64,000 nucleotides of DNA from Streptococcus sp. 'caviae' (GTDB lineage: Bacteria > Bacillota > Bacilli > Lactobacillales > Streptococcaceae). A program made the position numbers and the translations under genes. Shown here piece by piece: positions 17,763-26,986 of this stretch. Position 1 is the stretch's first letter. Each line of letters begins with the position of its first letter. Below the pieces are notes generated by a model, which saw only the letters and a list, made by a program, of their open reading frames with translations, searched no databases and was not told where the DNA came from. The DNA lies in the NCBI RefSeq assembly GCF_001937065.1, contig NZ_MOWR01000004.1, positions 124,001 through 188,000 of the forward strand. The letters are read 5' to 3'.

Positions 17763-17790
17763 TTGAAAAACTAAGAAAACCTGCTATAAT
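17763..17790 (+). promoter_or_regulatory. Promoter of the T-box transcript
   Basis: TTGAAA, 16-nt spacer, TATAAT preceded by TGC; transcription should start near 17797. Confidence 0.75.
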
Positions 17791-17796
17791 AAAGAG

Positions 17797-18012
17797 CGAA
17801 GACAAGTTTCTTGTGTCTGGTCTTCTAGCGAGCGCTTGGTCGGTGAAAAAGCGCAGGCCTATCAAGAAATACTCCTTCCTCGATTTTATGCAAACATAAA
17901 ACGGTGGCTACGATATAGCCAATCTGAGGTGTCAACAAGCTTGTTTTGTTGTACACGAATGAAGGTGGAACCACGTTGCGACGTCCTTTTTAGGGCGGCG
18001 CTTTTTTTTGTA
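17797..18012 (+). promoter_or_regulatory. T-box leader (threonine-type) with terminator
   Basis: The conserved T-box AATGAAGGTGGAACCACG lies at 17958-17975, followed by a terminator (GCGACGTCC pairing with GGGCGGCGC, 17978-18001) and eight T residues. The Stem I base can be drawn as GAG-GAAG near 17793-17801 with CTTC-CTC near 17872-17880. Just 5' of the latter is ATACTCC, which contains ACT, a Thr codon and possible specifier, though this is not certain. thrS lies downstream after two small genes. Uncharged tRNA binding would stabilise the antiterminator and allow read-through. Confidence 0.88.
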
Positions 18013-18070
18013 AGTGCCAGACAGCCAGACAGTCGAGCTTTTTATAACGATGTTTAAAAGGAGTCAGCAA

Positions 18071-18397
18071 ATGTATTCAGACGATTGGATTAGTAGAAGT
18101 GTCGCCATTCGCAAGGCCTACCACCAGCTGGAAGAAAAGCACCACGGCCAGGCTTGGTCTATCGAAGAGGATTTGCTAGCGCTTGGAAATGATATTGGTA
18201 ATTTAAATCGTTTAGTGATGACCAAACAAGGTCGTTACTATGATGAAACTCCCTATCAACTCGAGCAAAAGCTAGCAGAGGCGATTTGGTGGCTCCTAGA
18301 GCTGTCTCAGCGTCTCGATATTGATATCCGAGCAGAGATGGAAACCTTCCTATCTGATAAGGAGAAACACTTAAATCTGCAAAATAAAATGGAGTGA
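18071..18397 (+). CDS. MazG-like all-alpha NTP pyrophosphohydrolase-fold protein
   Basis: 108 residues starting at 18071, where AAAAGGAGTC lies 8 nt upstream; a longer frame from 18014 begins at the T-box terminator. The helical pattern, the acidic EEDLLALGNDIGNLN helix and the AEAIWWLLEL helix resemble the MazG/MazG-like family that hydrolyses non-canonical NTPs. The second metal-binding motif (normally ExxD) reads AEAIWW, so catalytic activity is doubtful. It is the first gene after the T-box, between that leader and thrS. Confidence 0.65.
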   Translation: MYSDDWISRSVAIRKAYHQLEEKHHGQAWSIEEDLLALGNDIGNLNRLVMTKQGRYYDETPYQLEQKLAEAIWWLLELSQRLDIDIRAEMETFLSDKEKHLNLQNKME

Positions 18398-18458
18398 AGT
18401 AGGTGAGCCTAATAAGAGCAGTAAGCTTTTTATAAATATCTCGGAAAGGGAGAAGAGT

Positions 18459-18848
18459 ATGTTTTTAAAATATGAAGAAGTGATTGAGTTTTTAAAAGAA
18501 AAGGAAATTTATTCGGAAGATAGCAAAGTTATCTGGGCTACAAAAAGAATAGGCAGAAGTAGTACAAATGCTTATTTCTTACTTATTTTTTCAAGCGATA
18601 GACTTATAGTGATAGGTGTTTCTGCAATGGGGAAACCTGAAGAAGTTTTGGACGTTATTGAAGTAGCAGATATGGAGCGATGTGAGTTTAAGAAAAAACT
18701 ACTAATGGGCTATCAATTGACGATTGAGACCAAGGAAAGTAAATCTACTACTCTTCATGTTAACAAGGCGATGGTAGGTACCAAATGGCACAAGGAAAAC
18801 TTTGAATCTATTCAAGGTAACAACTTTGATTATGTGACATTTACTTAA
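18459..18848 (+). CDS. Conserved hypothetical, PH-like fold suspected
   Basis: 129 residues with alternating beta-type segments (TNAYFLLIFSSDRLIVIGV, then MGYQLTIET) and a C-terminal helix; this resembles bacterial PH-like domains but I cannot name a family. Ribosome site AAAGGGAGAAG is 4-6 nt before the ATG. It lies between the MazG-like gene and thrS on the T-box transcript. No transmembrane segment or signal peptide. Function unknown. Confidence 0.6.
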   Translation: MFLKYEEVIEFLKEKEIYSEDSKVIWATKRIGRSSTNAYFLLIFSSDRLIVIGVSAMGKPEEVLDVIEVADMERCEFKKKLLMGYQLTIETKESKSTTLHVNKAMVGTKWHKENFESIQGNNFDYVTFT

Positions 18849-18901
18849 AGTAATTTGGTAAAGTCAAAAGACATTAACAAGAGAAAATAAAGGAGAAAAT
18901 T

Positions 18902-20851
18902 ATGATTAAAATTACTTTTCCAGACGGTGCTGTACGCGAATTTGAATCTGGTGTGACAACCTTTGAAATTGCGCAATCAATTTCAAATTCTCTGGCTAAA
19001 AAAGCTTTAGCTGGGAAACTCAACGATAAACTGATTGATACGACACGCGCGATTACCCAAGATGGTAGTCTAGAAATCGTGACACCTGATCACGAAGATG
19101 CATTGCCAATTCTTCGTCATTCAGCTGCTCACCTCTTTGCCCAAGCGGCACGCCGCCTTTTTCCAGATATTCATTTGGGTGTTGGCCCTGCTATTGAAGA
19201 TGGTTTCTACTATGATACCGATAACGAAGCTGGCCAAATCTCAAATGAAGACCTGCCGCGTATTGAAGAAGAAATGAAGAAGATCGTCAAAGAAAACTTC
19301 CCATCTATTCGTGAGGAAGTGACAAAGGATGAGGCGCGTGAAATCTTTAAAAACGATCCTTACAAGCTGGAGTTGATTGAAGAACACTCAGAAGATGAAG
19401 GTGGCCTTACCATCTATCGTCAAGGAGAATATGTGGATCTCTGCCGCGGCCCACATGTGCCATCAACTGGTCGCATCCAAGTTTTCCACTTGCTTAATGT
19501 GGCTGGTGCCTATTGGCGCGGAAACAGCGATAATGCTATGATGCAGCGGATTTACGGTACGGCTTGGTTCGATAAAAAAGACCTCAAAGCTTATCTCAAG
19601 CGCTTAGAGGAAGCTAAAGAGCGTGACCACCGTAAACTTGGTAAAGAACTCGATCTCTTTATGATTTCCCAAGAAGTCGGACAAGGTTTGCCATTCTGGT
19701 TGCCAAATGGGGCAACTATCCGCCGTATCTTGGAACGCTACATTACCGATAAGGAATTAGCTGCAGGCTATCAACACGTGTACACACCACCAATTGCCTC
19801 TGTAGATCTTTACAAGACATCTGGTCACTGGGATCACTACCGTGAGGACATGTTCCCAACCATGGATATGGGAGATGGTGAAGAATTTGTCCTGCGTCCA
19901 ATGAACTGCCCACACCATATTGAAGTCTACAAACACCATGTTCATTCTTACCGTGAGTTGCCAATCCGTATCGCTGAAATCGGTATGATGCACCGTTATG
20001 AAAAATCGGGTGCCCTGACTGGTTTGCAGCGTGTGCGTGAAATGTCATTGAACGATGGTCACACATTCGTGACACCAGAGCAAATTCAAGACGAATTTAA
20101 GCAGACACTGCAATTGATTATTGACGTTTACGAAGATTTTAATCTGACAGATTACCGTTTCCGCCTGTCCTACCGTGATCCTAAAGACACTCACAAATAC
20201 TATGACAACGATGAAATGTGGGAAAATGCGCAAGCTATGCTCAAAGCAGCCATGGACGATATGGAATTGGATTACTTTGAAGCAGAAGGTGAGGCAGCCT
20301 TCTACGGTCCAAAATTGGATATTCAGGTGAAAACAGCACTTGGCAATGAAGAAACCCTGTCAACTATTCAGCTGGACTTCCTCTTGCCAGAACGTTTTGA
20401 CCTCAAATATGTCGGCGCAGATGGCGAAGAACACCGTCCAGTCATGATTCACCGCGGTGTTATTTCAACTATGGAACGCTTCACCGCTATTCTGATTGAA
20501 AACTACAAGGGTGCCTTTCCAACCTGGTTGGCACCGCAGCAAGTAACCGTCATCCCAATCTCCAACGAAGCGCACATTGATTACGCTTGGGAAGTCGCTA
20601 AAACGCTTCGTAACCGCGGTATTCGTGTGGAGGTGGACGAGCGCAACGAAAAAATGCAGTACAAAATTCGTGCCAGCCAAACCCAGAAAGTGCCTTATCA
20701 ACTCATCGTTGGAGACAAGGAGCAGGCTGATAAGACTGTCAATGTCCGCCGTTACGGCAGCAAACAAACACACACTGAAAGCATTGCTGAATTTACGGAA
20801 AATATCTTAGCCGATATCGCAAGAAAATCACGTCCAGCAGAGGCAGAATAA
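18902..20851 (+). CDS. thrS: Threonyl-tRNA synthetase
   Basis: 649 residues, the usual full length. Domains: TGS (1-61), editing domain with [10 protein letters not shown] and the downstream Cys-containing [12 protein letters not shown] motif (about 65-225), class II catalytic core (about 245-540) with zinc ligands in RPMNCPHH, motif 2 [17 protein letters not shown] and motif 3 [11 protein letters not shown], then the anticodon-binding domain (545-645). Ribosome site AAAGGAGA. Expression is expected to depend on the T-box at 17797, some 0.9 kb upstream, since no closer T-box exists. Codon use is highly biased, as for a highly expressed gene. Confidence 0.97.
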   Translation: MIKITFPDGAVREFESGVTTFEIAQSISNSLAKKALAGKLNDKLIDTTRAITQDGSLEIVTPDHEDALPILRHSAAHLFAQAARRLFPDIHLGVGPAIEDGFYYDTDNEAGQISNEDLPRIEEEMKKIVKENFPSIREEVTKDEAREIFKNDPYKLELIEEHSEDEGGLTIYRQGEYVDLCRGPHVPSTGRIQVFHLLNVAGAYWRGNSDNAMMQRIYGTAWFDKKDLKAYLKRLEEAKERDHRKLGKELDLFMISQEVGQGLPFWLPNGATIRRILERYITDKELAAGYQHVYTPPIASVDLYKTSGHWDHYREDMFPTMDMGDGEEFVLRPMNCPHHIEVYKHHVHSYRELPIRIAEIGMMHRYEKSGALTGLQRVREMSLNDGHTFVTPEQIQDEFKQTLQLIIDVYEDFNLTDYRFRLSYRDPKDTHKYYDNDEMWENAQAMLKAAMDDMELDYFEAEGEAAFYGPKLDIQVKTALGNEETLSTIQLDFLLPERFDLKYVGADGEEHRPVMIHRGVISTMERFTAILIENYKGAFPTWLAPQQVTVIPISNEAHIDYAWEVAKTLRNRGIRVEVDERNEKMQYKIRASQTQKVPYQLIVGDKEQADKTVNVRRYGSKQTHTESIAEFTENILADIARKSRPAEAE

Positions 20852-20906
20852 GCGGGACTGAAGCTGCGGCGCATCTGGAAGACAAGCTGCCTTTGTCATA
20901 GCAGAA

Positions 20907-20943
20907 AAACATCTGGGATTTTTAACAGTCCTGGGTGTTTTTC
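20907..20943 (+). terminator. Terminator after thrS
   Basis: AAACATCTGGGA pairs (with G-U pairs) to TCCTGGGTGTTT around a 10-nt loop, followed by T residues. Confidence 0.75.
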
Positions 20944-21054
20944 TTATGATGTGTATGGTCTGGCTGATGAGTCACGGTAAGAGAGGCTGAGCAAAAATGT
21001 CCAATATTCCTGTCTTGGAATAAACTCTTGACGCAGGGGTAGGAATACGACCCC

Positions 21055-21079
21055 AAATTTTCAATTTTTGGGTTGCTCC
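21055..21079. repeat. 25-nt dispersed repeat, copy 1
   Basis: AAATTTTCAATTTTTGGG followed by TTGCTCC, identical over 25 nt to 58154-58178. Both copies lie in intergenic regions downstream of a terminator, and each is followed by a C-rich stretch. Confidence 0.7.
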
Positions 21080-21134
21080 CATTCCCGTCTCACTGTCTTT
21101 TTTGTTATAATATGATTTTGAAAGGAGGGAGCCT

Positions 21135-22193
21135 ATGTGGTCAATTTTAGGGAATTATCCCTTTTCCCAAGCAGGGCTGAATAAGCGCTATCAGCAGGCT
21201 AAGCAGCTGCTCTTATGGGAAAGTGCAGGGTGGACTAGACAGGATATCAAGCAGCTGGCTAAAAGGGATTTGCGGCCATCTGATTTTTGCATAGGCTCTC
21301 AGGTTTTTCAGTTATTGTGGCAAACTGCTTATGGCAGGAAAAGGGCTAAGCAGCTGCTCAGGATTGTCTTGGATATGGCTGCTATGCCGGAAGAATTATC
21401 CGGTGATTTGCAGGAAAATCAGCAATTAGTCCGCCGTTTTGCAAATGATTTGGCGCCAGATCACGCTTTTTGGCAGGAGCTGTCGCTGCTGGTGCAAGAG
21501 ACTTTCCCCAAGGACAAACTCAGTGCTGAAACAACTTTTGCTAGGCGCATTCACCAGTTTCGCTATGTCATCTCCAGTCAGCAGGCCCAATATATTCGCC
21601 GGAATTTCAAAAAGGCAGGAATGGCCGATCAAGAAGCTTTGGCTGCTTTTTTAAAAGGCAAAAAGCAGCAGCGGTTTTGGCGGAAAACAGCTGATTATAG
21701 CCTGCAAGAATCTGCCCGGCTCCACAATAAGCGGGCCTTTAAAGACGGCACCGTTATTTATCCGGATAATCGCATGCGGGTCAATTTCAAGGTGCTGCTG
21801 AATTATCATACCGAGTTTATTCTTGATGATGAGGGCCGATTTTTAAATGAAATGGATGCTGAATATATCAGCCAAAATGCTATTATCAACGGTGCCAGCT
21901 TTAACTATGCCAATAAGACAGACAAGCGCCATTGGGAGTTGGATGTCAATCCTGCCAAAAGGCATGATCCTGCTTTCAGAAAACAGCTGATTGCTAATGA
22001 AGGTCTTTACTTTCGGGCTCCTAAGGCTGTTTCTAAAAAGAATAAGGCCGATTCTATCGAGGATTGGCGAAGGAGTTATTTTAATAAAACGGGTCTTTAT
22101 GCCGACAGGCGCAAGAGTAACTTTAAGGCTGTTAAAAAGCAGGTGCGGCAATTTAAATGGAAAATTTTTAAACTGAAATGGAAACGAAGGTGA
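21135..22193 (+). CDS. Conserved streptococcal hypothetical (DUF3114-like)
   Basis: 352 residues, strongly basic and helical, no signal peptide or membrane segment. Preceded by TATAAT near 21105 and AAAGGAGGGAG before the ATG, so it is well expressed on its own promoter. The middle (residues 200-240, GTVIYPDNRMRVNFKVLLNYHTEF) reads as beta-rich and the C-terminus is Lys/Arg-rich (KQVRQFKWKIFKLKWKRR). I recall similar streptococcal proteins carried as DUF3114, but cannot confirm. No catalytic motif seen; nucleic-acid binding would fit the charge but is only a guess. Confidence 0.7.
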   Translation: MWSILGNYPFSQAGLNKRYQQAKQLLLWESAGWTRQDIKQLAKRDLRPSDFCIGSQVFQLLWQTAYGRKRAKQLLRIVLDMAAMPEELSGDLQENQQLVRRFANDLAPDHAFWQELSLLVQETFPKDKLSAETTFARRIHQFRYVISSQQAQYIRRNFKKAGMADQEALAAFLKGKKQQRFWRKTADYSLQESARLHNKRAFKDGTVIYPDNRMRVNFKVLLNYHTEFILDDEGRFLNEMDAEYISQNAIINGASFNYANKTDKRHWELDVNPAKRHDPAFRKQLIANEGLYFRAPKAVSKKNKADSIEDWRRSYFNKTGLYADRRKSNFKAVKKQVRQFKWKIFKLKWKRR

Positions 22194-22279
22194 GGGTCGT
22201 AACTTTTAGGAAATAATTCCCAAAAGTTGCTTAAATTTTGATAAAATAAGAGTAGTGTGACGCGCGAAAGGAGTTTTTG

Positions 22280-23095
22280 ATGGAAGACATACGCTTGATT
22301 GCTACAGATATGGATGGCACTTTTTTAAATCCTGCCGGCAGTTTTGATGCTGAACGTTTGGATAAACTGCTGCAGGAGTTTGACAAGCAGGGCCTTATCT
22401 TTACTGTTGCCAGCGGCCGTGGACTTCTCGCGCTGGACAAGCTCTTTGCTGACTTTATGGACCGGATTGCTGTCATTGCTGAAAACGGCAGTGCCATTCA
22501 GTACAAAAATAAAGTTTTGTTTGAGCGGTTTATGTCTGAGGAGCAGTATCTCTCTTTAATTGCTAAAATTTTAGAAAATCCCTATAATCAAGGGACAGAG
22601 CTGCTTTTGTCCGGGAAGAAAGCAGCTTATATTCTGGCCGACAGTCCTCAAAGCTATGTGGAAAAAATGCGTTACTATTATGAAAATGTCTGCTTGGTTG
22701 AAGATTTTAACCATCTGAATGATGATATTTTTAAAATCACGACCAATTTTCCTGTTGAGGATGTTAATAAGGGTATGCACTGGCTCAATCAAGAGCTGCC
22801 ACATATGCAGGCCGTGACAACTGGTTTTGAATCTATCGATGTTATCTTGCGGGGTGCCAACAAAGGTTTTGGCCTCAATCGTCTCTGCCAGGCTTTAGAC
22901 ATCCGCTCGGATCAGGTTGTGGCTTTTGGTGATAATTTAAATGATTTTGAAATGCTGACCTTTGCAGGAAGGGCAGTTGCTCCTGAAAATGCACGGACTG
23001 AAATTCGTGAAATCGCAGATGATGTTATTGGCCACCATCAAGAAGAATCAGTGATCGCTTATATGGAAGGTATGGTAAAGAATGGCAGAATTTAA
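22280..23095 (+). CDS. Cof-type HAD phosphatase
   Basis: 271 residues, HAD superfamily type IIB. Motif I DMDGTF (nucleophile Asp near residue 9), motif II at ASGRG, and motif IV GDNLNDFEML near 220 with the metal-binding Asp pair. Such enzymes dephosphorylate sugar phosphates, FMN or pyridoxal phosphate with broad range. ATG at 22280 preceded by GAAAGGAG; a TTG immediately before is not needed. It overlaps the next HAD gene by 14 nt, so the two and ftsY form one operon. Confidence 0.88.
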   Translation: MEDIRLIATDMDGTFLNPAGSFDAERLDKLLQEFDKQGLIFTVASGRGLLALDKLFADFMDRIAVIAENGSAIQYKNKVLFERFMSEEQYLSLIAKILENPYNQGTELLLSGKKAAYILADSPQSYVEKMRYYYENVCLVEDFNHLNDDIFKITTNFPVEDVNKGMHWLNQELPHMQAVTTGFESIDVILRGANKGFGLNRLCQALDIRSDQVVAFGDNLNDFEMLTFAGRAVAPENARTEIREIADDVIGHHQEESVIAYMEGMVKNGRI

Positions 23096-23900
23096 ATTAC
23101 TGGCTTTGGATTTGGACGGAACACTTTTTAATACTCAAAAGGAAGTCAGTCCTGCAAATAAGGCTGCTCTCAAAGCAGCACAGGAAAAGGGAGTTAAGGT
23201 TGTTATTACGACAGGCCGTCCCTTGAAAGCTATTGAACATTTACTGGAAGAGCTTGATTTGATATCAGAGGACAATTACCTCATTACCTTTAATGGCGGT
23301 TTGGTTCAGCGGACAACCGGAGAAATTCTGGATAAGACTGCCATGACACGCAAGCATATTGAAACTATTCAGACAGAGATGGAAAAATTAGCCCTGCCTG
23401 TTGATGTGCTGAGCGACGGAACGGTCTACAGTATCAGCAACCAAGACAACCATTCGCTTTATCAGGTGGCAAATCCCATGCTGACTTTTCGTGAAATTGA
23501 CGGTCTTAAGCACCTTCCTGACGTGATCTATAATAAGGTAGTTGTTGTTTACAATGCGGATTTTTTGGATCAGCAAATCACCAAAATTCCTCAGTATATG
23601 TATGAGGAATTCGAAGTCTTTAAATCGCGGGACATCATTTTAGAATTTATGCCCAAAGGTGTTCACAAGGCGGTTGGACTGAATCTGTTGATTAAGCACC
23701 TAGGGATTGACCAAAGTGAAGTGATGGCTATGGGAGATGAAGAAAATGATCTGAGCATGCTGGAGTGGGCCGGCTTTGGCGTAGCCATGGCAAACGGTGT
23801 TGCTGTTGCTAAGCAAACGGCCGATGCTGTTACCAAGCGGACCAATGACGAATCCGGCGTTGCTGAGGCTATTGAACAATATATTTTGAGCGAGGATTGA
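23082..23900 (+). CDS. Cof-type HAD phosphatase
   Basis: 272-residue paralogue-type neighbour of the previous gene. Motif I DLDGTLFN at residues 9-16, motif II Thr in TTGRPL, and motif IV GDEENDLSMLEW near 218. Cap domain between about 85 and 190. Probably a cytoplasmic sugar-phosphate or cofactor phosphatase. Starts within the end of the upstream HAD gene and ends 1 nt before ftsY; this trio is conserved in streptococci. Confidence 0.9.
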   Translation: MAEFKLLALDLDGTLFNTQKEVSPANKAALKAAQEKGVKVVITTGRPLKAIEHLLEELDLISEDNYLITFNGGLVQRTTGEILDKTAMTRKHIETIQTEMEKLALPVDVLSDGTVYSISNQDNHSLYQVANPMLTFREIDGLKHLPDVIYNKVVVVYNADFLDQQITKIPQYMYEEFEVFKSRDIILEFMPKGVHKAVGLNLLIKHLGIDQSEVMAMGDEENDLSMLEWAGFGVAMANGVAVAKQTADAVTKRTNDESGVAEAIEQYILSED

Positions 23901-23901
23901 A

Positions 23902-25404
23902 ATGGGATTATTTGACCGCTTATTTGGAAAGAAAAAAGAAGAAGATAAGTTAGAAACGACAGACATTTCTCAGGCGGCGGAGCAAGCAGAAGCTGATGAA
24001 AAACCGGCACAGGCAGATTTGTCAGCTGCAGCAGAAAGTCTTTCGGGTGCAGATCAAGCATCTGCTGCTGAAGATTTGCCTGAGACTGACCAATCTGTAT
24101 CTGATTCGGTCTCTGAAACTGCTTCAGAGACCGATGAGGTTCAGGAGTCCGCGGCTTTAGATTCTGTCCGGCCGGCAGATCAGCCCGCAGAGACATCAGA
24201 AGATTCTCTTGAAATTGCTAAAGATACAGCTGCCGGTGAAGAAGTCACGGCTGGTCAGGCTGAGTCAGAGAAAGCAGCAGCTGAACCGAAAAGCAGTTCA
24301 GCAGATTTTATGGCAGATTACTATGCCCGCAAGGCCGCGCTGGCCCAGCAAGTCAAGCAAGAACCAGCCGTCCAGCCGGAAACAAAAACAGAAGAGGTTG
24401 CGACTGAGACTGAAGCAGATGTTTCAGAGCAGGAAAAAGATGCCGGTCTTTCTCAGGCGGACGAGAGCAGTCAAAAAGAATCTGAGGAAGAAAAATATAA
24501 CCGCAGTCTGAAAAAAACGCGTACGGGTTTTGGCGCCCGTCTGAATGCTTTTTTGGCTAATTTTCGCAGTGTTGACGAGGAATTTTTCGAAGAACTGGAA
24601 GAAATGCTGATTCTGTCGGACGTCGGTGTTCAAGTTGCATCAACTCTGGCTGAGGATTTGCGCTATGAGGCCAAGCTGGAAAAGGCGCGAAAACCAGAAG
24701 CGCTTCGCCGTGTCATCATTGAAAAATTGGTTGATATTTATGAAAAAGACGGTCAGTTCAATGAAAAAATCAATCTGCAAAACGGCGTTACGGTCATGCT
24801 CTTTGTCGGTGTTAATGGCGTCGGCAAAACAACATCTATCGGGAAATTAGCTTACAAGTACAAAAACCAAGGGAAGAAAGTCATGCTGGTTGCAGCTGAT
24901 ACCTTCCGGGCCGGAGCTGTCGCTCAGCTGGTCGAATGGGGCCGCCGTGTAGATGTGCCCGTGGTTACAGGTCCTGAAAAGGCTGATCCGGCCAGTGTTG
25001 TCTACGATGGAGTTGAAAAGGCCGTGGCAGAAGGCGTTGACATCCTCATGATCGATACGGCCGGCCGTCTGCAAAACAAGGACAATCTGATGGCAGAGCT
25101 GGAAAAAATCGGCCGTATTGTCAAGCGTGTCATACCAGATGCTCCCCATGAGACGCTTCTGGCTCTGGACGCCTCGACGGGACAAAACGCTCTCGTTCAA
25201 GCCAAGGAATTTTCTAAAATAACGCCTTTGACAGGCCTAGTTCTGACAAAAATTGATGGAACGGCCAAGGGCGGTGTCGTCCTAGCCATTCGTCAGGAAC
25301 TTGACATCCCTGTGAAATTTATCGGTTTCGGTGAAAAAATTGATGATATCGGTGAATTCAATTCAGAAGACTTCATGAAGGGACTTTTGGAAGGGCTACT
25401 GTAA
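23902..25404 (+). CDS. ftsY: Signal recognition particle receptor FtsY
   Basis: 500 residues. An N-terminal amphipathic start (MGLFDRLFGKKKEE) precedes a long, low-complexity acidic region rich in Glu, Ala, Ser and Gln (about 15-205), then the NG GTPase domain. G1 motif GVNGVGKTTS near 300, the DTAGR motif near 375, and TKIDGTAKGG near 445. Docks ribosome-SRP complexes at the membrane for co-translational insertion. The acidic region is longer than in many species and varies between streptococci. Directly coupled to the HAD genes. Confidence 0.97.
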   Translation: MGLFDRLFGKKKEEDKLETTDISQAAEQAEADEKPAQADLSAAAESLSGADQASAAEDLPETDQSVSDSVSETASETDEVQESAALDSVRPADQPAETSEDSLEIAKDTAAGEEVTAGQAESEKAAAEPKSSSADFMADYYARKAALAQQVKQEPAVQPETKTEEVATETEADVSEQEKDAGLSQADESSQKESEEEKYNRSLKKTRTGFGARLNAFLANFRSVDEEFFEELEEMLILSDVGVQVASTLAEDLRYEAKLEKARKPEALRRVIIEKLVDIYEKDGQFNEKINLQNGVTVMLFVGVNGVGKTTSIGKLAYKYKNQGKKVMLVAADTFRAGAVAQLVEWGRRVDVPVVTGPEKADPASVVYDGVEKAVAEGVDILMIDTAGRLQNKDNLMAELEKIGRIVKRVIPDAPHETLLALDASTGQNALVQAKEFSKITPLTGLVLTKIDGTAKGGVVLAIRQELDIPVKFIGFGEKIDDIGEFNSEDFMKGLLEGLL

Positions 25405-25412
25405 AATACAAA

Positions 25413-25460
25413 AAAACTCTCTGGCATTTGCTGCTTTCAAGCAGATGTCAGAGAGTTTTT
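25413..25460. terminator. Bidirectional terminator between ftsY and the MFS gene
   Basis: AAACTCTCTGGCATTTGCT and AGCAGATGTCAGAGAGTTT pair with A run on the left and T run on the right, serving the two converging genes. Confidence 0.88.
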
Positions 25461-25467
25461 CGATTTA

Positions 25468-26832
25468 TTAATTCTTTTTCAAGGAAGCAAAAAGCATTTT
25501 GAAGCAGACAAAGATGAACAGGACTAAGATAAAGAGAGCCCAAAAAATAGTTTTAACGCCGGCAGTCATATTTGGTGCCAGCTGCAGAACCACAGAAGAC
25601 AGTGCTGTTCCCAGAGCCCCTGCGAACTGCTGCATCATCTGAAAAATAGCAGTAGCATCAGCTGTCTTATTTCTCGGCAGCTGTGAAATGGCGACTGCCA
25701 TTGTATTGTTGAAAGACATATTACGGCCGAATGTGAACATGATATAAATCAGTGACATCAGCATGACAGTCAGCGAGTCAGCCCATGAGGCAAAGATGAA
25801 CAGACTGACAGCAAAGAGACTATTGCCAGTGTAGAGGGAAAGTTTTGGTCCTTTAACATCATAGAGTTTCCCGAAAAAAGGTGCCAGCAGTCCGCCCAGA
25901 AGGGTTCCCGGAAGCAGCACGAATCCGGCGGCAGTGGTCGAAACATGCTCGACCTGAACTAAAAAATTGGGAATCAGAAAGTTGGAAGCCAGGTTTGAAA
26001 ATTGGTAAATGAAAAAAGGGATCAGTCCTAAAATGACGGGAAGCTGCTTCAGAATGCGAATGTCCAGAAAAGGTGTTTCTGATTTTAGAGTTCTTACAAC
26101 AAACAAAACACCGGCCAGTATGAAAATCAGCAGAGCAATCCAATTGACAGAGCCTGACTCTAAGCCGGAAATCAGGATCAAAAAGAAACTCAGCGTAACT
26201 GCCAGCAGGAGAAAGCTGATGAGATCAAAGGGACGTTTTTGCTTTTTAACAGAATTGTCAAGGGCAAAATGACTAATGAAAAAAGCGATAACAGGAACTG
26301 GAAGTGTTAAGAGGAAAATCCACTGCCAAGAAAAATGGGCAATCATAAAACCGCCGTAAGTGGGTCCAAAAGCAGGTGCCAGTCCCATGATGAGACCGCC
26401 AATGCCCATATAGGTTCCGATTTTACTGATGGGGACACGCTCGATGATCAGATTAAACATCAAAGGCATGGCAATTCCGGTGCCGGCTCCCTGAAGGGCA
26501 CGGCCGGCAATCATGACAGCAAAGTTTTTGCTGGCGATACAGGTCAGCGTTCCTAAAAGAAAAAGCAGAACAGCTATATTAAACTGATGCCGCTCTTTAA
26601 CATTTTGCTGCAAAGTAGCACTGAGAGTCATCGAAATGGCAACCGCCAGCAGATAGACAGTCGTAATCCACTGAAGGCTGCTTAAGGGCAGATGAAAAAC
26701 AGACATTAACTTGGTGAAAGTCACGTTCATGCTGGTTTCAGACAAGATACCAGAAAAGCCCAGCAGGGCCGTTGCAACAATGGACAGCTGAGTTCTAGGT
26801 GAAACAGTTTCTGTGTGGTGTTTGAGGGTCAT
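25468..26832 (-). CDS. MFS multidrug exporter, DHA2 (EmrB/QacA-like) type
   Basis: 454 residues with about 14 hydrophobic segments, no signal peptide. The antiporter motif C region reads GLAPAFGPTYGG near residue 155, and the LSSLQWITTVYLLAVAI stretch is the DHA2 N-terminal signature. Proton-driven export of drugs or lipid-like compounds is the family role; the substrate cannot be told. AGGAG precedes the ATG, with TACAAT as a likely -10. Stands alone; no adjacent MarR or TetR gene. Confidence 0.85.
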   Translation of the reverse strand: MTLKHHTETVSPRTQLSIVATALLGFSGILSETSMNVTFTKLMSVFHLPLSSLQWITTVYLLAVAISMTLSATLQQNVKERHQFNIAVLLFLLGTLTCIASKNFAVMIAGRALQGAGTGIAMPLMFNLIIERVPISKIGTYMGIGGLIMGLAPAFGPTYGGFMIAHFSWQWIFLLTLPVPVIAFFISHFALDNSVKKQKRPFDLISFLLLAVTLSFFLILISGLESGSVNWIALLIFILAGVLFVVRTLKSETPFLDIRILKQLPVILGLIPFFIYQFSNLASNFLIPNFLVQVEHVSTTAAGFVLLPGTLLGGLLAPFFGKLYDVKGPKLSLYTGNSLFAVSLFIFASWADSLTVMLMSLIYIMFTFGRNMSFNNTMAVAISQLPRNKTADATAIFQMMQQFAGALGTALSSVVLQLAPNMTAGVKTIFWALFILVLFIFVCFKMLFASLKKN

Positions 26833-26986
26833 TGGGTCTCCTATTCTTCTTTTTTATCATTGTAGCACAAACAAAGAGAGCAGAACAGATGCAAATCATA
26901 AAGAACGATTTAGACTGTTTTACTCTCTGAAAAGCTCGGTGAAGCAGCTGATTTTTCCAAATATTTTGGCGAAGCGCCGTTAGAGT

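Noticed and set aside
19743-20075. Long minus-strand ORFs opposite thrS
   Set aside because: Shadow of a highly expressed, strongly codon-biased gene; no ribosome site and His-rich improbable product.
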